Of a DNA stretch of 60,000 nt, positions 50,671 through 60,000 are shown one piece after another. The position numbers and the translations under genes were made by a program. The first letter of the stretch is position 1; each line of letters opens with the position of its first letter. Source of the DNA: Hydractinia symbiolongicarpus (lineage: Eukaryota; Cnidaria; Hydrozoa; Anthoathecata; Hydractiniidae); contig NC_079886.1 in assembly GCF_029227915.1 (NCBI RefSeq), positions 23,104,501 to 23,164,500 on the forward strand, given 5' to 3'. Below the pieces are notes generated by a model. It did no database searches. It was not told the DNA's origin and saw only the letters and a list, made by a program, of their open reading frames with translations.

Positions 50671-51684
50671 TTATTTTCCATATATGCCGTATATATCTTG
50701 CTTGGTAAGTAGTGGGTAGCGTGGAGTACAACATTCCTTAGTACAATACGGCTCACAGTATAACATACATGAACGCCGACAGTTGGATTGCTTTGGAGCT
50801 TGATGAGGAACCGCCACTTGTACTAATTGTGTTTGAGTTGCTTCGGTAGGTGCATCAATTAATGCATATTGAATTTCTTCTGTTGTTGGAGGTGGTGTTG
50901 TTGTTGTAGAGGTAGTAGATGGAGTTGTGGAAGTTGTGGAAGTGGTAGTGCTTGTTGTGGTAGTGGTAGAGGTTGTGGTCGTGGTGGTTGTAGTTGGAGA
51001 CTCGGTTGTTCCTGGCGTTCGTGGTCGTTTTGTCTGCTTTACCTTGTCTTTAGTACCAGCGTTAATTTGGTTTTCATCGTCTGCGAATAATTGACCTGTG
51101 TTGCTGTTTGTTGTTCGGCTAACTGGAAAATAAATATGGCGCATTAGGTAAAGCCAATGTACATAAACAGAGCATTCTAAGAATGAAGAATAAAAGACAA
51201 TAAACAAATATGAAACAAAAAAACAAAAATTACCTTTGTCCAGCTGTAATGTTGGTCCCTGTAGCACAGTTTCTTGTCGTGTTAGCTCATACAATTTGTT
51301 TCCCATTAGAAATCCCCCCGTTGCTTCATAATCGCCTTCCTTTTTCTTTTCCATTTTACTCTTACTATTGCACCATCCAACATTTACCAACCCTTCTACG
51401 AAATATTTTTCTTCTAAATTTATTTTCTTGTCTGGAAATCGAATAGAATATTTCTGATTTAGTTTAATGGATGGATTTTGCATTTTTTGGTATGCAATAT
51501 GTTTTGATCCATCTTTGGCAGAGTTTAGAAATATCATCAAACAGGAGCCATCTTTTAACGTTGATGGAAATGACGATGGATAAATGATCATGCCTTCGAC
51601 ACTTTTACCTTTCAAATTGTGCATTTTTCCATAACATTCTTGAAAAACGAAGAAAATAACGAATAAACACTTTAAAGAATTCAT
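50671..51684 (-). CDS. Secreted YbaY-like protein with Thr-rich linker and CRD (paralogue C)
   Basis: Two exons: 51684-51234 (451 nt) and 51122-50671 (452 nt), phase 1; 300 residues. I chose the ATG at 51684 because it gives a signal peptide (MNSLKCLFVIFFVF) aligned with A and B; an in-frame ATG at 51786 would add 34 non-signal-like residues. The YbaY-like domain has DGSCL and NVGWC, then GDYEATGGFL...ELT...GPTLQL as in B. The second exon holds a basic segment, about 55 residues of Thr/Ser/Pro, and a canonical CRD (CRRSC...CTKECC). The 111-bp intron is a multiple of three and stop-free, so the frame runs straight through it. The stop codon overlaps an AATAAA signal (50675-50670). Confidence 0.87.
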   Translation of the reverse strand: MNSLKCLFVIFFVFQECYGKMHNLKGKSVEGMIIYPSSFPSTLKDGSCLMIFLNSAKDGSKHIAYQKMQNPSIKLNQKYSIRFPDKKINLEEKYFVEGLVNVGWCNSKSKMEKKKEGDYEATGGFLMGNKLYELTRQETVLQGPTLQLDKGNFCFFVSYLFIVFYSSFLECSVYVHWLYLMRHIYFPVSRTTNSNTGQLFADDENQINAGTKDKVKQTKRPRTPGTTESPTTTTTTTTSTTTTTSTTTSTTSTTPSTTSTTTTPPPTTEEIQYALIDAPTEATQTQLVQVAVPHQAPKQSNCRRSCMLYCEPYCTKECCTPRYPLLTKQDIYGIYGK

Positions 51685-51815
51685 GTTTTTGTTGATATAA
51701 TTCATCAAATCGTACTTTGTGATTAGAAGAATAATTCTGTATGATAAGGAAGTAGCTGCAAACTGTAATTGCAAATATATTCTCATTAGCAAGCTCTCTT
51801 GTGTGTATCAGGCTT

Positions 51816-51843
51816 GTTTATACAGAGAGATGAAGTTTATAAG
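51816..51843 (-). promoter_or_regulatory. Two candidate TATA boxes for paralogue C
   Basis: GTATAAAC (51823-51816) and CTTATAAAC (about 51844-51836) on the minus strand lie about 130-155 nt before the chosen ATG. If either is used, transcription would start near 51790-51806, allowing both the 51684 and possibly the 51786 ATG in the mRNA. Confidence 0.4.
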
Positions 51844-51982
51844 GCTCACAAGCGCTAAATTTAAAGAATGAAACGAGAGTAAAGGGCTCAAATTGTAACA
51901 ATAACATGATTTATTAATATTAGTCTTTTTTCCGCACAATTTTAAAGCCTTTTTTTATAAGGATATTTTAATGGGCAGCACC

Positions 51983-52087
51983 CAACCTTGCTCCCAGGGC
52001 ATTTTGCCTTGTTGATGAAGTTGATGCGGCGAAAAGGCCACTCCGTAATAACGGCTCAGGGGCCACAAGACCCTGGGGACGAGGTTG
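51983..52087. mobile_element. 105-bp foldback element with 9-bp target duplication
   Basis: Ends CAACCTTGCTCCCAGGGC and CCCTGGGGACGAGGTTG form a terminal inverted repeat. Flanks GGCAGCACC (51974-51982) and GGCAACACC (52088-52096) are a 9-bp duplication with one mismatch. Same family as 24749-24811, with a longer centre. Confidence 0.8.
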
Positions 52088-52868
52088 GGCAACACCTGGA
52101 CAGGAATAAAAAATTGCCATTTTTCACGTCTATTTCGTTAAATTAAATTAAATTTTTGCGAAAATTTTCTTTGACTGGTTAGTAAAATTAATTCTCCTGA
52201 AAAAAAAATTAAACCAAAAAAAGAAAAAAATCCCCCCCCCAGCAGCCTCTAGCAGCCTGTAATTTTCGCGGTACCTGACAAAAAACTCCGCCATGCAAAG
52301 CGTAAACAATTTTTAAAATGGCAGCAATGCTTTAATCGTTATGCTGTCGTTCTGTTTGTTGTCGAAATGCATTTGGCAAAAATTAAGTTCAGAAAGGTTT
52401 AGTTTTTGGTCAATTATGTCATTGATTGAGTGGAGTATGAGTCACAAGGTAGCTATAGTCAGACAAGAGGTAACTGTTAATTAGCCAATGGAGGATTGAG
52501 AAAGTGCAAGAGGTAAAAGAAAAAAAGGCTCCAGGTAGAGACATCAAATCATGCTGTTACAGGCTAATTATTAGTTCTATCTGACTGACTTATGACAAGT
52601 TTTGAATGCTTACAACATTCTGTAGTGACGTCGCCATCATCCTGACAGACAGGCAAGACTTTGGGAGGTGCCAATTCACCATTTAAAACTGCTAAAAAGC
52701 TTGGGGCCCTTAGGTAGGTTCGGTTTGGTGTATAGATGAATTCCAGCGTGACGTCATTTATTTACTTTTTTGCGGTAAGCTCCTTGTCTCTTGCATTTGC
52801 TTGGCAGGAAAAAATATGCTAGGATTTGGTGAAGAAAGGTCTTTTACTGTGGATTTCTTCTAACAGGA

Positions 52869-53205
52869 GTGGCGCCGTAGATTAGTGGTTATAGCTTTCG
52901 TACTCTGTGCGGGAGACCGGGGTTCGATTCCTCTTGACGGCGATTCAACATGGGCGAGTGAATGTTACCATAGCCCCGGGTTAACCCAAGCCATGTGAGG
53001 GAAATTGGGAAGATGGCACACTGTGTGGGCCGTTGGATGTTGCCGGGAGTTGTCTAGTAGAGCGCGGGCTCTAATTGGGTCTGCGTAGCTCAAAATGAGC
53101 ATTAAATACTCTAGGACTCTCCATCTACGCCATCGCCCCTCCTGGAAATAATAGACAGGGTATATCCCTCGATATTTGTGAGGCTAGCCATGTAAAAAAT
53201 TAAAT
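52869..53205 (+). mobile_element. tRNA-derived SINE, family B
   Basis: The head is tRNA-like: A box TAGATTAGTGGTTATAGC, B box GGGTTCGATTCC, and GCGGGAGACCGGGGTTCGAT resembling tRNA-Asp. A partial acceptor stem (CGCCGT/ACGGCG) remains. A central block, CGGGTTAACCCAAGCCATGT followed by GAGGGAAATTGGG, is shared with family A. The tail differs and ends in an A-rich stretch. There is no CCA and the anticodon arm is disrupted, so this is not a functional tRNA. Confidence 0.85.
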
Positions 53206-55499
53206 TTATTATGTTTTTTTTCCAGCTGCCATATTTAACAATTTTCTTGATCTCTTATTCTCGTCTAATAAGCAGGCCATAGCAAACTGTTCGTGTGAAA
53301 CGGTAGGTAAACAAACCGCCTTATCTTTAAATGAGCACTGAGATGGAGTTCGATAAAATCGCCATGATAGTAGGCTCTGTTCACACTGTTCTTTTTGGCT
53401 TGTTTTTCTTTGTAAAACATTTTGGAGACCAGGGAAAACAAAACAGAAAGAAGAAATGACAGCATTGCCTCGTGGTTATTACTTATGATAATTAATGCTT
53501 ATCACACTCTTTCTTTTTTTATTATCATGACCGGGATTATTGCATATTATAAGCCCCAAAACCAAATGGGGGAGAATGCTCATTGTGATAGTTAAAGATA
53601 CTTGAAGCACTACGAAGATGATTAAAGTTAGAGCATAAAAAGGGAAATTCTTAAAATTTAGGTATATATTGTCTAGATCTGAAACTGTCTCTATAAGGAA
53701 AAGACTAACTGTTTGAACAAAGGAAAATGGCAGCTAGCCAGGCGAAGCTGTCTTCAGAAAGAACAAGAAGAAGTGTTGTAAAAAAGTCTGATTTCAATAA
53801 GTTAAAACGTTTAAATAATGAAGAATAACACAGAAATCTCGATTGATTTATCTGATTTATCATGTTCGGAACTTTGTTAATACATTTATAAAAGCATTAC
53901 AATGGTAACACAGCTACGGGTACTCTCCCTCATTCATTATTTTTTCTGTAATGGTTTGAATCCAGCTACCATGTGATCGATTTTGACGTGCGTTTATTAT
54001 CGCCTGATTTGTGCAATGATGCAATGGAGGTTCTGTTGGCAAAGAAAAAATGGTGTGAGTTTGTTATTTCTATGAACATTTGAGCATGTTCTGATTGCCA
54101 GTTTTCAATAAAATTTTCAGGGTAATGTTTTCTCATGTATATCTTTCAATTTTTACAATAAAATAGGCACCTCAAAAAAATTTGCCTATGGGGTGATTAC
54201 AGGCTTTTAAATATATACTTAAAATTGAAATTTTAGCTATTCTCCTTAATTTCTCCTTAGTTCTTAATTTTTCTGATGGTAACTTTTTTGGAAATGTGTT
54301 CATGGATTGTTCATCACCAGTGAACTGAGACATATTTCTCTGTTACCTGAAAATCCTATATTTTCTACCTTTCAGGGCATGCATTTGTAATATTTGTGTA
54401 CATTACATGTCAAATCAGTATTTTTTAAATTTTATGTTAATGCAGTGATTTTTCATAGTCTTAACAACTATGTAGTGCTAGTTTTCCTTGCAATTTGTTT
54501 TCTGTTTATCTTAGAATTAAGGGGAAGTTTTGTAATATGTTTTACCCATATGCTCATCAACTTTATTTCCACTCACTAAGCCGTCTCTCTAAATTTGTAT
54601 TGAAAAAAACAACCTTCTTGATAAATACCAATATCTAATATTTAAAGAATTCTCTTATACTGTTTATAAATTATTTTGTGATTGGTAACAAATTGCCTAT
54701 TTCAATCTTTAAATATGTATCTCATAACTTGATTTTAGATGCCTTAAATATAAATGTAAATTCAAGACAGTTGGTTACCTGTTGAATAATATTCAATGTG
54801 GCTAAAATTTGTGCGAGGACTCTTTCAGTCTCTTTGATGTGTGTTAAAACACTGGATGCCCATGCAGCTGGTGCAAAACACATTGAGCATTTACCTATAA
54901 AAAGGATTATATCCTTACCCTCTCCCTCACCAAAAAATACTGTGCCACATGAGCAGACAGATTCTGTTGCTTCAACAACAACAACATTAAAATTGGTTTT
55001 CTCCTTAATTCTCCTTATTTTTTATTCTCATTCGCAGCAAAAAATACTTAAAAAATGTCAATTTGTCTTCTAAATTCTCCTTAATATCCTTACTTTTGTT
55101 CTCATTTTATTAGTGGTCACCTTGTTATTCTAAACTCTAGTTTAGTTTACTAGCTGTAGTATCCTTCAGGAACTTCCAATGTCAGAAAAACATTGTTAAT
55201 TTCAACATGAAGGAGGGTGCGGATAAGCTGCATATGCCGTAAAAAGTGCAGGCGTTTTTAGGGAGTTCAGCATTTTAAAAAATTCAATTATTCACACGAA
55301 TAAGCCCACATAGACCCGAAAAATGAAGAAAAACAGATACTAATAATTCAAAAAACTATAAAAATTGAAATAAACTTGTTATGTGGTCGCGAAGTATTTA
55401 AAAGAACTGTTTTTGATGGTTTTTGCTTTATACTTTATTTACTTTATAAATAACTTACATAAAAACTCATATGAACTTACATATGAACTCCTTTCTCTT
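53206..55499. other. Intergenic, nothing recognised
   Basis: AT-rich. TTCTCCTTA-type pyrimidine repeats occur at about 54240-54270 and 54995-55095. The 91-codon ORF at 54798-55073 has some protein-like composition but no family, no matching splice sites and no homologue I recognise, so it is not called. Confidence 0.4.
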
Positions 55500-55719
55500 C
55501 AAGGGCCTTCTTCCAACCATCTTCCACATGGTATATTACAAGGAATTGCATTTCAGGAATGCTCCGGGCAAGTTACGGAAAGTGCGACTGGTTTGTTTCA
55601 GAGGACAACCGCTAATTTAAATAAAAAAGTCGCCGGAACTCTCCCTTATATATATGGGCGTTTGCGGCTTTATCGGCACCCTCTTAGACATTACAGTACA
55701 GTCGAAATGTAAGATTCCA
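55500..55719 (+). other. Possible 5' UTR exon of the DHX8 gene
   Basis: A GC-richer island ends at a consensus donor TTCCAG|GTATGT (exon end 55719). A matching acceptor GTTGTTTAG lies at about 56774, 50 nt before the DHX8 start codon. This would make a non-coding first exon. The 109-codon ORF across it resembles nothing. Confidence 0.35.
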
Positions 55720-56826
55720 GGTATGTGCTAAACAAAACCTTTTCCTGCAAGTCAATAGCCCTTTTATTTTTTGTTTATCATAATTACTTTTAGGATATTT
55801 GCAAAAGCTCTGCAATAAAACAATACTGAAATTATTTTCTCATAACTACAAGTTTTATTGTTAAAGCTTATTAAAAAAATCCCCTTAGGTATTAGTAATA
55901 AAATTTAATGACGTGTTAATGCCGTGAAAGATTAAAAAAAAATCGTGAACGAATCTATTGTTCCTAAAAGAGTTTTGTGTGCAATTTTTTTTCTTGATGT
56001 TTAGAAAGTTATACCAAAATACGTGTTGTTTTAAAAGTGAAGCTTGTTTTGTGTGGAGACTTATAAAATTTAAAATTTGGGTGTAGTTTTAATGTTTTGG
56101 TTAAACAATAATTTTCCCTGATCTTTTCAATTTCTTACGATGAATTATTTTCTCTTGAAAACAATGGTTTATTATGAGAGTAATTATTTTTGTGAGTTGC
56201 GCATACACGGAAGCTTACATCTAGACTGTACTGTACTGTCTATCAAAGCAAAAATTATGTGGGCTAAAAGTGCCTTTCCTATTGACAGGAATGTTATTAA
56301 CGGTTAATTAACAGCAGGGCGCCAAGCCTTGTATCCCAAAAGTCATGCACATATCTTTGACGGAAAACGTAATGGCAGATGTACTGTGATAGTATCAAAA
56401 TGACTTAATTTATATACATATACAATTTGGTTGATAAATATAGTTATTATAAGTCACACAATTCTGTATATAACATTAAAAGTTATTATCTTCTCTGGTT
56501 AAAAACAGACTTTTCCAATTCGGACTAGTCTGTACTGTACAAAGGTATATATCGAAACCTCCGAGATTGCATATCATGTACAAGGCGATCTATCAATGCG
56601 TGATAGCTAAATTAGGTCTAAAAGGCCGGCAGAAGATCAACATATTAGATTACACTTAGTTATCCAATCAAATTAAGTTTCTATATTACATACGCTTCTT
56701 AAAAATTTTTTTTTTGAAGAACTTTTTTGCTGAATAACCTTGAAAAATTTTTATGTTACTGTCTATGTTGTTTAGGCCCAAACTAATAATATATTGCTGT
56801 ATCTATCTAATATTGGGAAATTAAAA

Positions 56827-59809
56827 ATGGAGGAACTTCAGAAATTGGAATCACTATCTTTGGTATCTAAAGTTTGTACCGAACTTGAAAATCATTTAGG
56901 GATGAATGACAAAACATTGGGTAATGTATTTTACTTCAAGTTGTATACATATTTTACTTAACTTCAAACTTTATATGAATGTAATCAATTATGAACAATT
57001 TTTAAATCTTATTGTAGCTGAATTTGTCATAATGTTGGCTGGAAAAAGTAAGACTGTTGAGAAATTTCAGAAACTATTGGATAAAAATGGTGCAGAATTT
57101 CCAGTAAGTTTATCCAATAAATTAAAATTGTTTATTGTTTTCCAAAAATTTTTCCTTGTTTTTGCACGAAATGTAAGCATTACCTCTTTTTAGGACTCCC
57201 TCACCACTAATATTTACAGATTAATAAAGACAATGGCTTCAGCCACCACTGAAGTAAAAGGTACAACACTTGCATTTTGCTATATATAAATATGTCAGAT
57301 AATAGCTGTTTTACACTAAGATTACTTTATACACCAGACAAAACAATAAACAAAAAATCAGTGTAAAGTGTAGTGTCTTTTTTAAGGATTAAAATGTGAA
57401 TAACTTTGAATTGTTGAATCCTTATTAAAAGTATTAAAATTTATGTTTGTGGTCTCTTCTTACAGATGTTAGTGGCACGTGGCCTTGTAGTTATAAAGTT
57501 CCCTTCGTAATCACAAGGTCCGTGGTTTGGTCCACAGCGTGGGCATGTTTAGCAAGTGTCTTTACCACAGCTACGGGTCAACCCATGCCATGTGAGGGAA
57601 ATTGGGTAGGTAATGCTGGTGTATACTTATGTATACATTCCGAACACAGGACCCACATTGATAACAGTGTTTCCAACACTGATGTGGCTATATCCTGTAT
57701 AAATATTCCGAATAATAATAACGATCACATAAATTTATTCAATATTTTGGAATTTACCATTGATTTTACTGCCTTTGCTTTATTAAAATTCTTTCTGAGT
57801 AAAGTAGTAAACAACATTGACCGTAATACAGCATCAAGAAAGATGGAATGACAAGGCTTCTATTGATTGAATTAATGCACCCTCCTTCCCTCCTGACAGC
57901 ATTTTTTGATTCATTTATCGCATGGATTTTTGGTTTGTTGTTACATAGTTTAAAAATCACTTGCCTTGTCTTCGTGACATTTTAATTTTAACACTTGGGT
58001 TTACAAGGCGGGAAAACAATAAGGCAATCAAGTCAAAAACCACTTACTAAGACAAATAGAATGTTTTGATAATTTAACAAACAGTAAAACGGGGAGAAGG
58101 TACATTGATTATTTTCCAAATATCCATTTATTCGCTGCATCCCACATTTCTGTTTAAAGCTATAGAAAATAACACTTTCAAATATGGATGCACTTTAGGA
58201 TTTTTTCAAATTGCCAAGTGTTTTTTTCTTTTGAATTTTTGTCTGTAAACGTTAACACCCCTCTTTTTTTAAATCTAAAGACACTATTTTAAAGCCTTAA
58301 AGGAAACCATGTCCTTCCCTCCATTACCTCACAAAACAGCATTTAAAGTAAACATGCTGCTAATCATCTTGTAACAAAAATAGCCAATGTTACTAATTTA
58401 TATATACATATTTTAGTACTTTTGTTATATAGAATCTTGAATTTAATCAGTTTCTAATTTGTTTAACTTTATAGTAAAGAAAAAGAAAAAACACATAATA
58501 TCTGATGACGCTAAAGAAAAAAGAAGAAAAAAATACCCAGGATTGAGTATTCCTGATGAACCACAGATGAAAATTGAAGAAGTATATACCACTACTTTTT
58601 GCAAGTTAGCTCAGGTTTAAATGTCTCATGTAGTCTTTCCTAGAGGATTTTTTAATAGTGATCATTTGCAGAACAACTGCTCTTTAAAAATCACAAATAT
58701 CTCCTTAAAAGTCCTCAAATTTTCTCAAGTTTTGTTTTGAAAAATAAATTTGGAAACCTGTGGATCAGAATTACGTGTATGGTGAAATATTTAGCTTCCA
58801 TTTGAAAATTTAACAGTAAACCAATGTTTTAAAGTATAGTGTAAAACGGCTTGTTGCATTCTTTTACTACTATGTACTACATGTTGTATACACAAATGCA
58901 GTAATGCTTATTCTTATTAGCCAACTAGTTTATTGGCCAATGGAAGTATTCACTTGATTAGGCAGGCAAACATTTAAGGAAAAAAGTTTTAATGACAGCA
59001 ATAATGTCATGCAAAAAATATTTTTTGGGCATGTAAAGTTTCCAAGCTATTTACAATGCAATTATATCACTAATTTAATTTTAAAGGCCACTTTTTATGG
59101 TGAAATAATGTTTAAAATATCTGAATAACAAATAAGACTTATTTTGTCAAGTTTAATCACTCTTTTTGAGAATCCTTTAGAAACAGAAATTTTAACCTGG
59201 TTTTGTGATTTCAGTATCAGGCAAAAATACCTATTATAATAGATAAAGTTTAATATTCTAACTTTTTGAATGTGCTCAAATTATTCTGCAACTTTAAACA
59301 ATTCTTTTTTAGTTAGCTGATGAAGATGAGAAAGTCGCAGCATCAGCACTTAGTGAGGTGTGTTTTCTAACTAAATTATGGCGAACATATTTTAGAATGA
59401 GAATGGAAATACCATGCATAATTATGTGTTGCATTACTTTCGAATTACTTTATTTATATTTTTGTTTTCAAACACCAATCATGTCTTTAATGTAACAATC
59501 ATAACATCATTATGTAATGAGACTCGTTTAATATATCCCTCTTTTTCTTTCTTTAATCACTTATTCTTTAGCTTGAAGCTTTGCTACCAAAAGCTATCAT
59601 GAGTAAGGAGGAAGAGTAAGTAAATGTTTGTTGTGTGCAAAAACTAATAAACTTTAATTTACAATTAATTTAATCAAATAGAAGTGTTCCGAAAAAATAA
59701 AACAGAATATTACACGTCATGCATGTAAAATACTTTTTGACTTTATTGCTCGCAGGTCAGAATTTGGCGATGTTAAAAGTGAAATATCTAGCTTACGAAA
59801 AGAAGGAAG
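56827..59809 (+). CDS. DHX8: DHX8/PRP22 ATP-dependent RNA helicase, 5' exons (partial)
   Basis: Seven exons with agreeing phases: 56827-56920, 57018-57103, 57194-57260, 58475-58581, 59313-59357, 59572-59615, 59756-59809; the gene continues off the right edge (last donor AG|GTAGGT, phase 2). The N-terminus reads [20 protein letters not shown], very close to human DHX8; AEFVI, KNGAEFP and [21 protein letters not shown] also match in order. Only about the first 166 of more than 1000 residues are here, so the RS-type region, S1 domain and DEAH helicase core lie beyond. In known species PRP22 releases spliced mRNA from the spliceosome after the second step. Exons are 44-107 nt, unusually small, and intron 3 (57261-58474) hosts a SINE. 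Confidence 0.95.
57476..57722 (+). mobile_element. tRNA-derived SINE, family A (plus copy, in DHX8 intron)
   Basis: Same order as the 45999-46236 copy: GTGGCCTTGTAGTTATAAAG, CACAAGGTCCGTGGTTTGGT, CGGGTCAACCCATGCCATGT, ACAGTGTTTCCAACACTG, tail ATAAATATTCCGAATAATAA. It sits in DHX8 intron 3 in the sense direction. The 134-codon ORF 57447-57851 is a read-through of this SINE, not an exon. Confidence 0.85.
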
Positions 59810-60000
59810 GTAGGTTGATAATAAAATAGGGGTGATTTTTTACAGCCTTTATTCTGTATCCCAAGATAATCTATAAATCAAAAGCATACATTGCAAGTCA
59901 TATGTGCGCCACGAATTACTTTGTTTTTTTAACTAACTGGTCTAAAAAGATGAGTTACTAATGTTTTAACGATGGTTAAAACCTAAAATCAAATGTGATG

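Noticed and set aside
50869-51090. Cys/Gly-rich ORF on the plus strand
   Set aside because: Antisense of the Thr-rich linker codons of paralogue C. The plus-strand ORFs at 48331-48531 and 48413-48787 are likewise antisense to paralogue B.
51685-51792. Upstream extension of paralogue C to the ORF start at 51792
   Set aside because: The first codon there is TTG. The added residues are not signal-like, while the ATG at 51684 aligns with the signal peptides of A and B.
52869-52945. Functional tRNA gene
   Set aside because: A and B boxes are good, but the anticodon stem and acceptor stem do not pair fully and the sequence continues into a SINE body.
54798-55073. 91-codon ORF with a CVKT...AGAKHIEH stretch recalling a U1-type zinc finger
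   Set aside because: The Cys pair is missing, no splice-compatible neighbours were found, and the resemblance is too short.
57447-57851. 134-codon ORF inside DHX8 intron 3
   Set aside because: It reads through a SINE, whose sister copy on the other strand at 45999-46236 has no such frame.

Overview
The window is AT-rich, intron-containing animal DNA. The best taxonomic marker is a cluster of three secreted proteins that end in minicollagen-type cysteine-rich domains (C-x3-C-x3-C-x3-C-x3-CC). That motif belongs to nematocyst capsule proteins, so the source is almost certainly a cnidarian, probably a hydrozoan or other medusozoan (inference). Dense non-autonomous Helitrons, tRNA-derived SINEs, short foldback elements and very long (AAT)n runs fit such a genome.

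Layout. 1-1025 is the end of a 146-bp satellite array. 1026-14850 has no recognisable gene; it holds two head-to-tail Helitrons inside an AAT microsatellite, a 21-bp minisatellite and degenerate repeats. 14856-19374 (+) is one three-exon gene whose exons join in phase. Its protein of about 1174 residues combines the two Cdc7-binding motifs of Dbf4, two C2H2 fingers, a tyrosine recombinase domain with the main catalytic residues in place, and two Myb/SANT-like repeats. 19458-26300 is repeats. 26317-27053 (-) is a small secreted protein carrying a divergent Hedgehog signalling domain without an attached Hog/intein part; its intron lies where the first intron of vertebrate Hedgehog genes lies. 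27862-28335 (-) is an unrecognised ORF. 28336-41860 is mostly intergenic, with dispersed repeats and a relic of a HUH-type transposon protein.

41868-51684 (-) holds three tandem paralogues with one architecture: signal peptide, YbaY/YscW-like domain, Gln- or Thr-rich linker, minicollagen-type CRD. All three have one phase-1 intron at the same place. The likely role is a disulfide-crosslinked part of the nematocyst wall or another extracellular matrix. 56827 to the right edge (+) is the 5' part of DHX8/PRP22, a spliceosomal DEAH helicase, with seven short exons whose phases all agree.

Gene models were built by eye from splice consensus, phase and similarity to known families. No search, transcript or alignment was available. 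Repeat boundaries are approximate unless terminal signatures are given.
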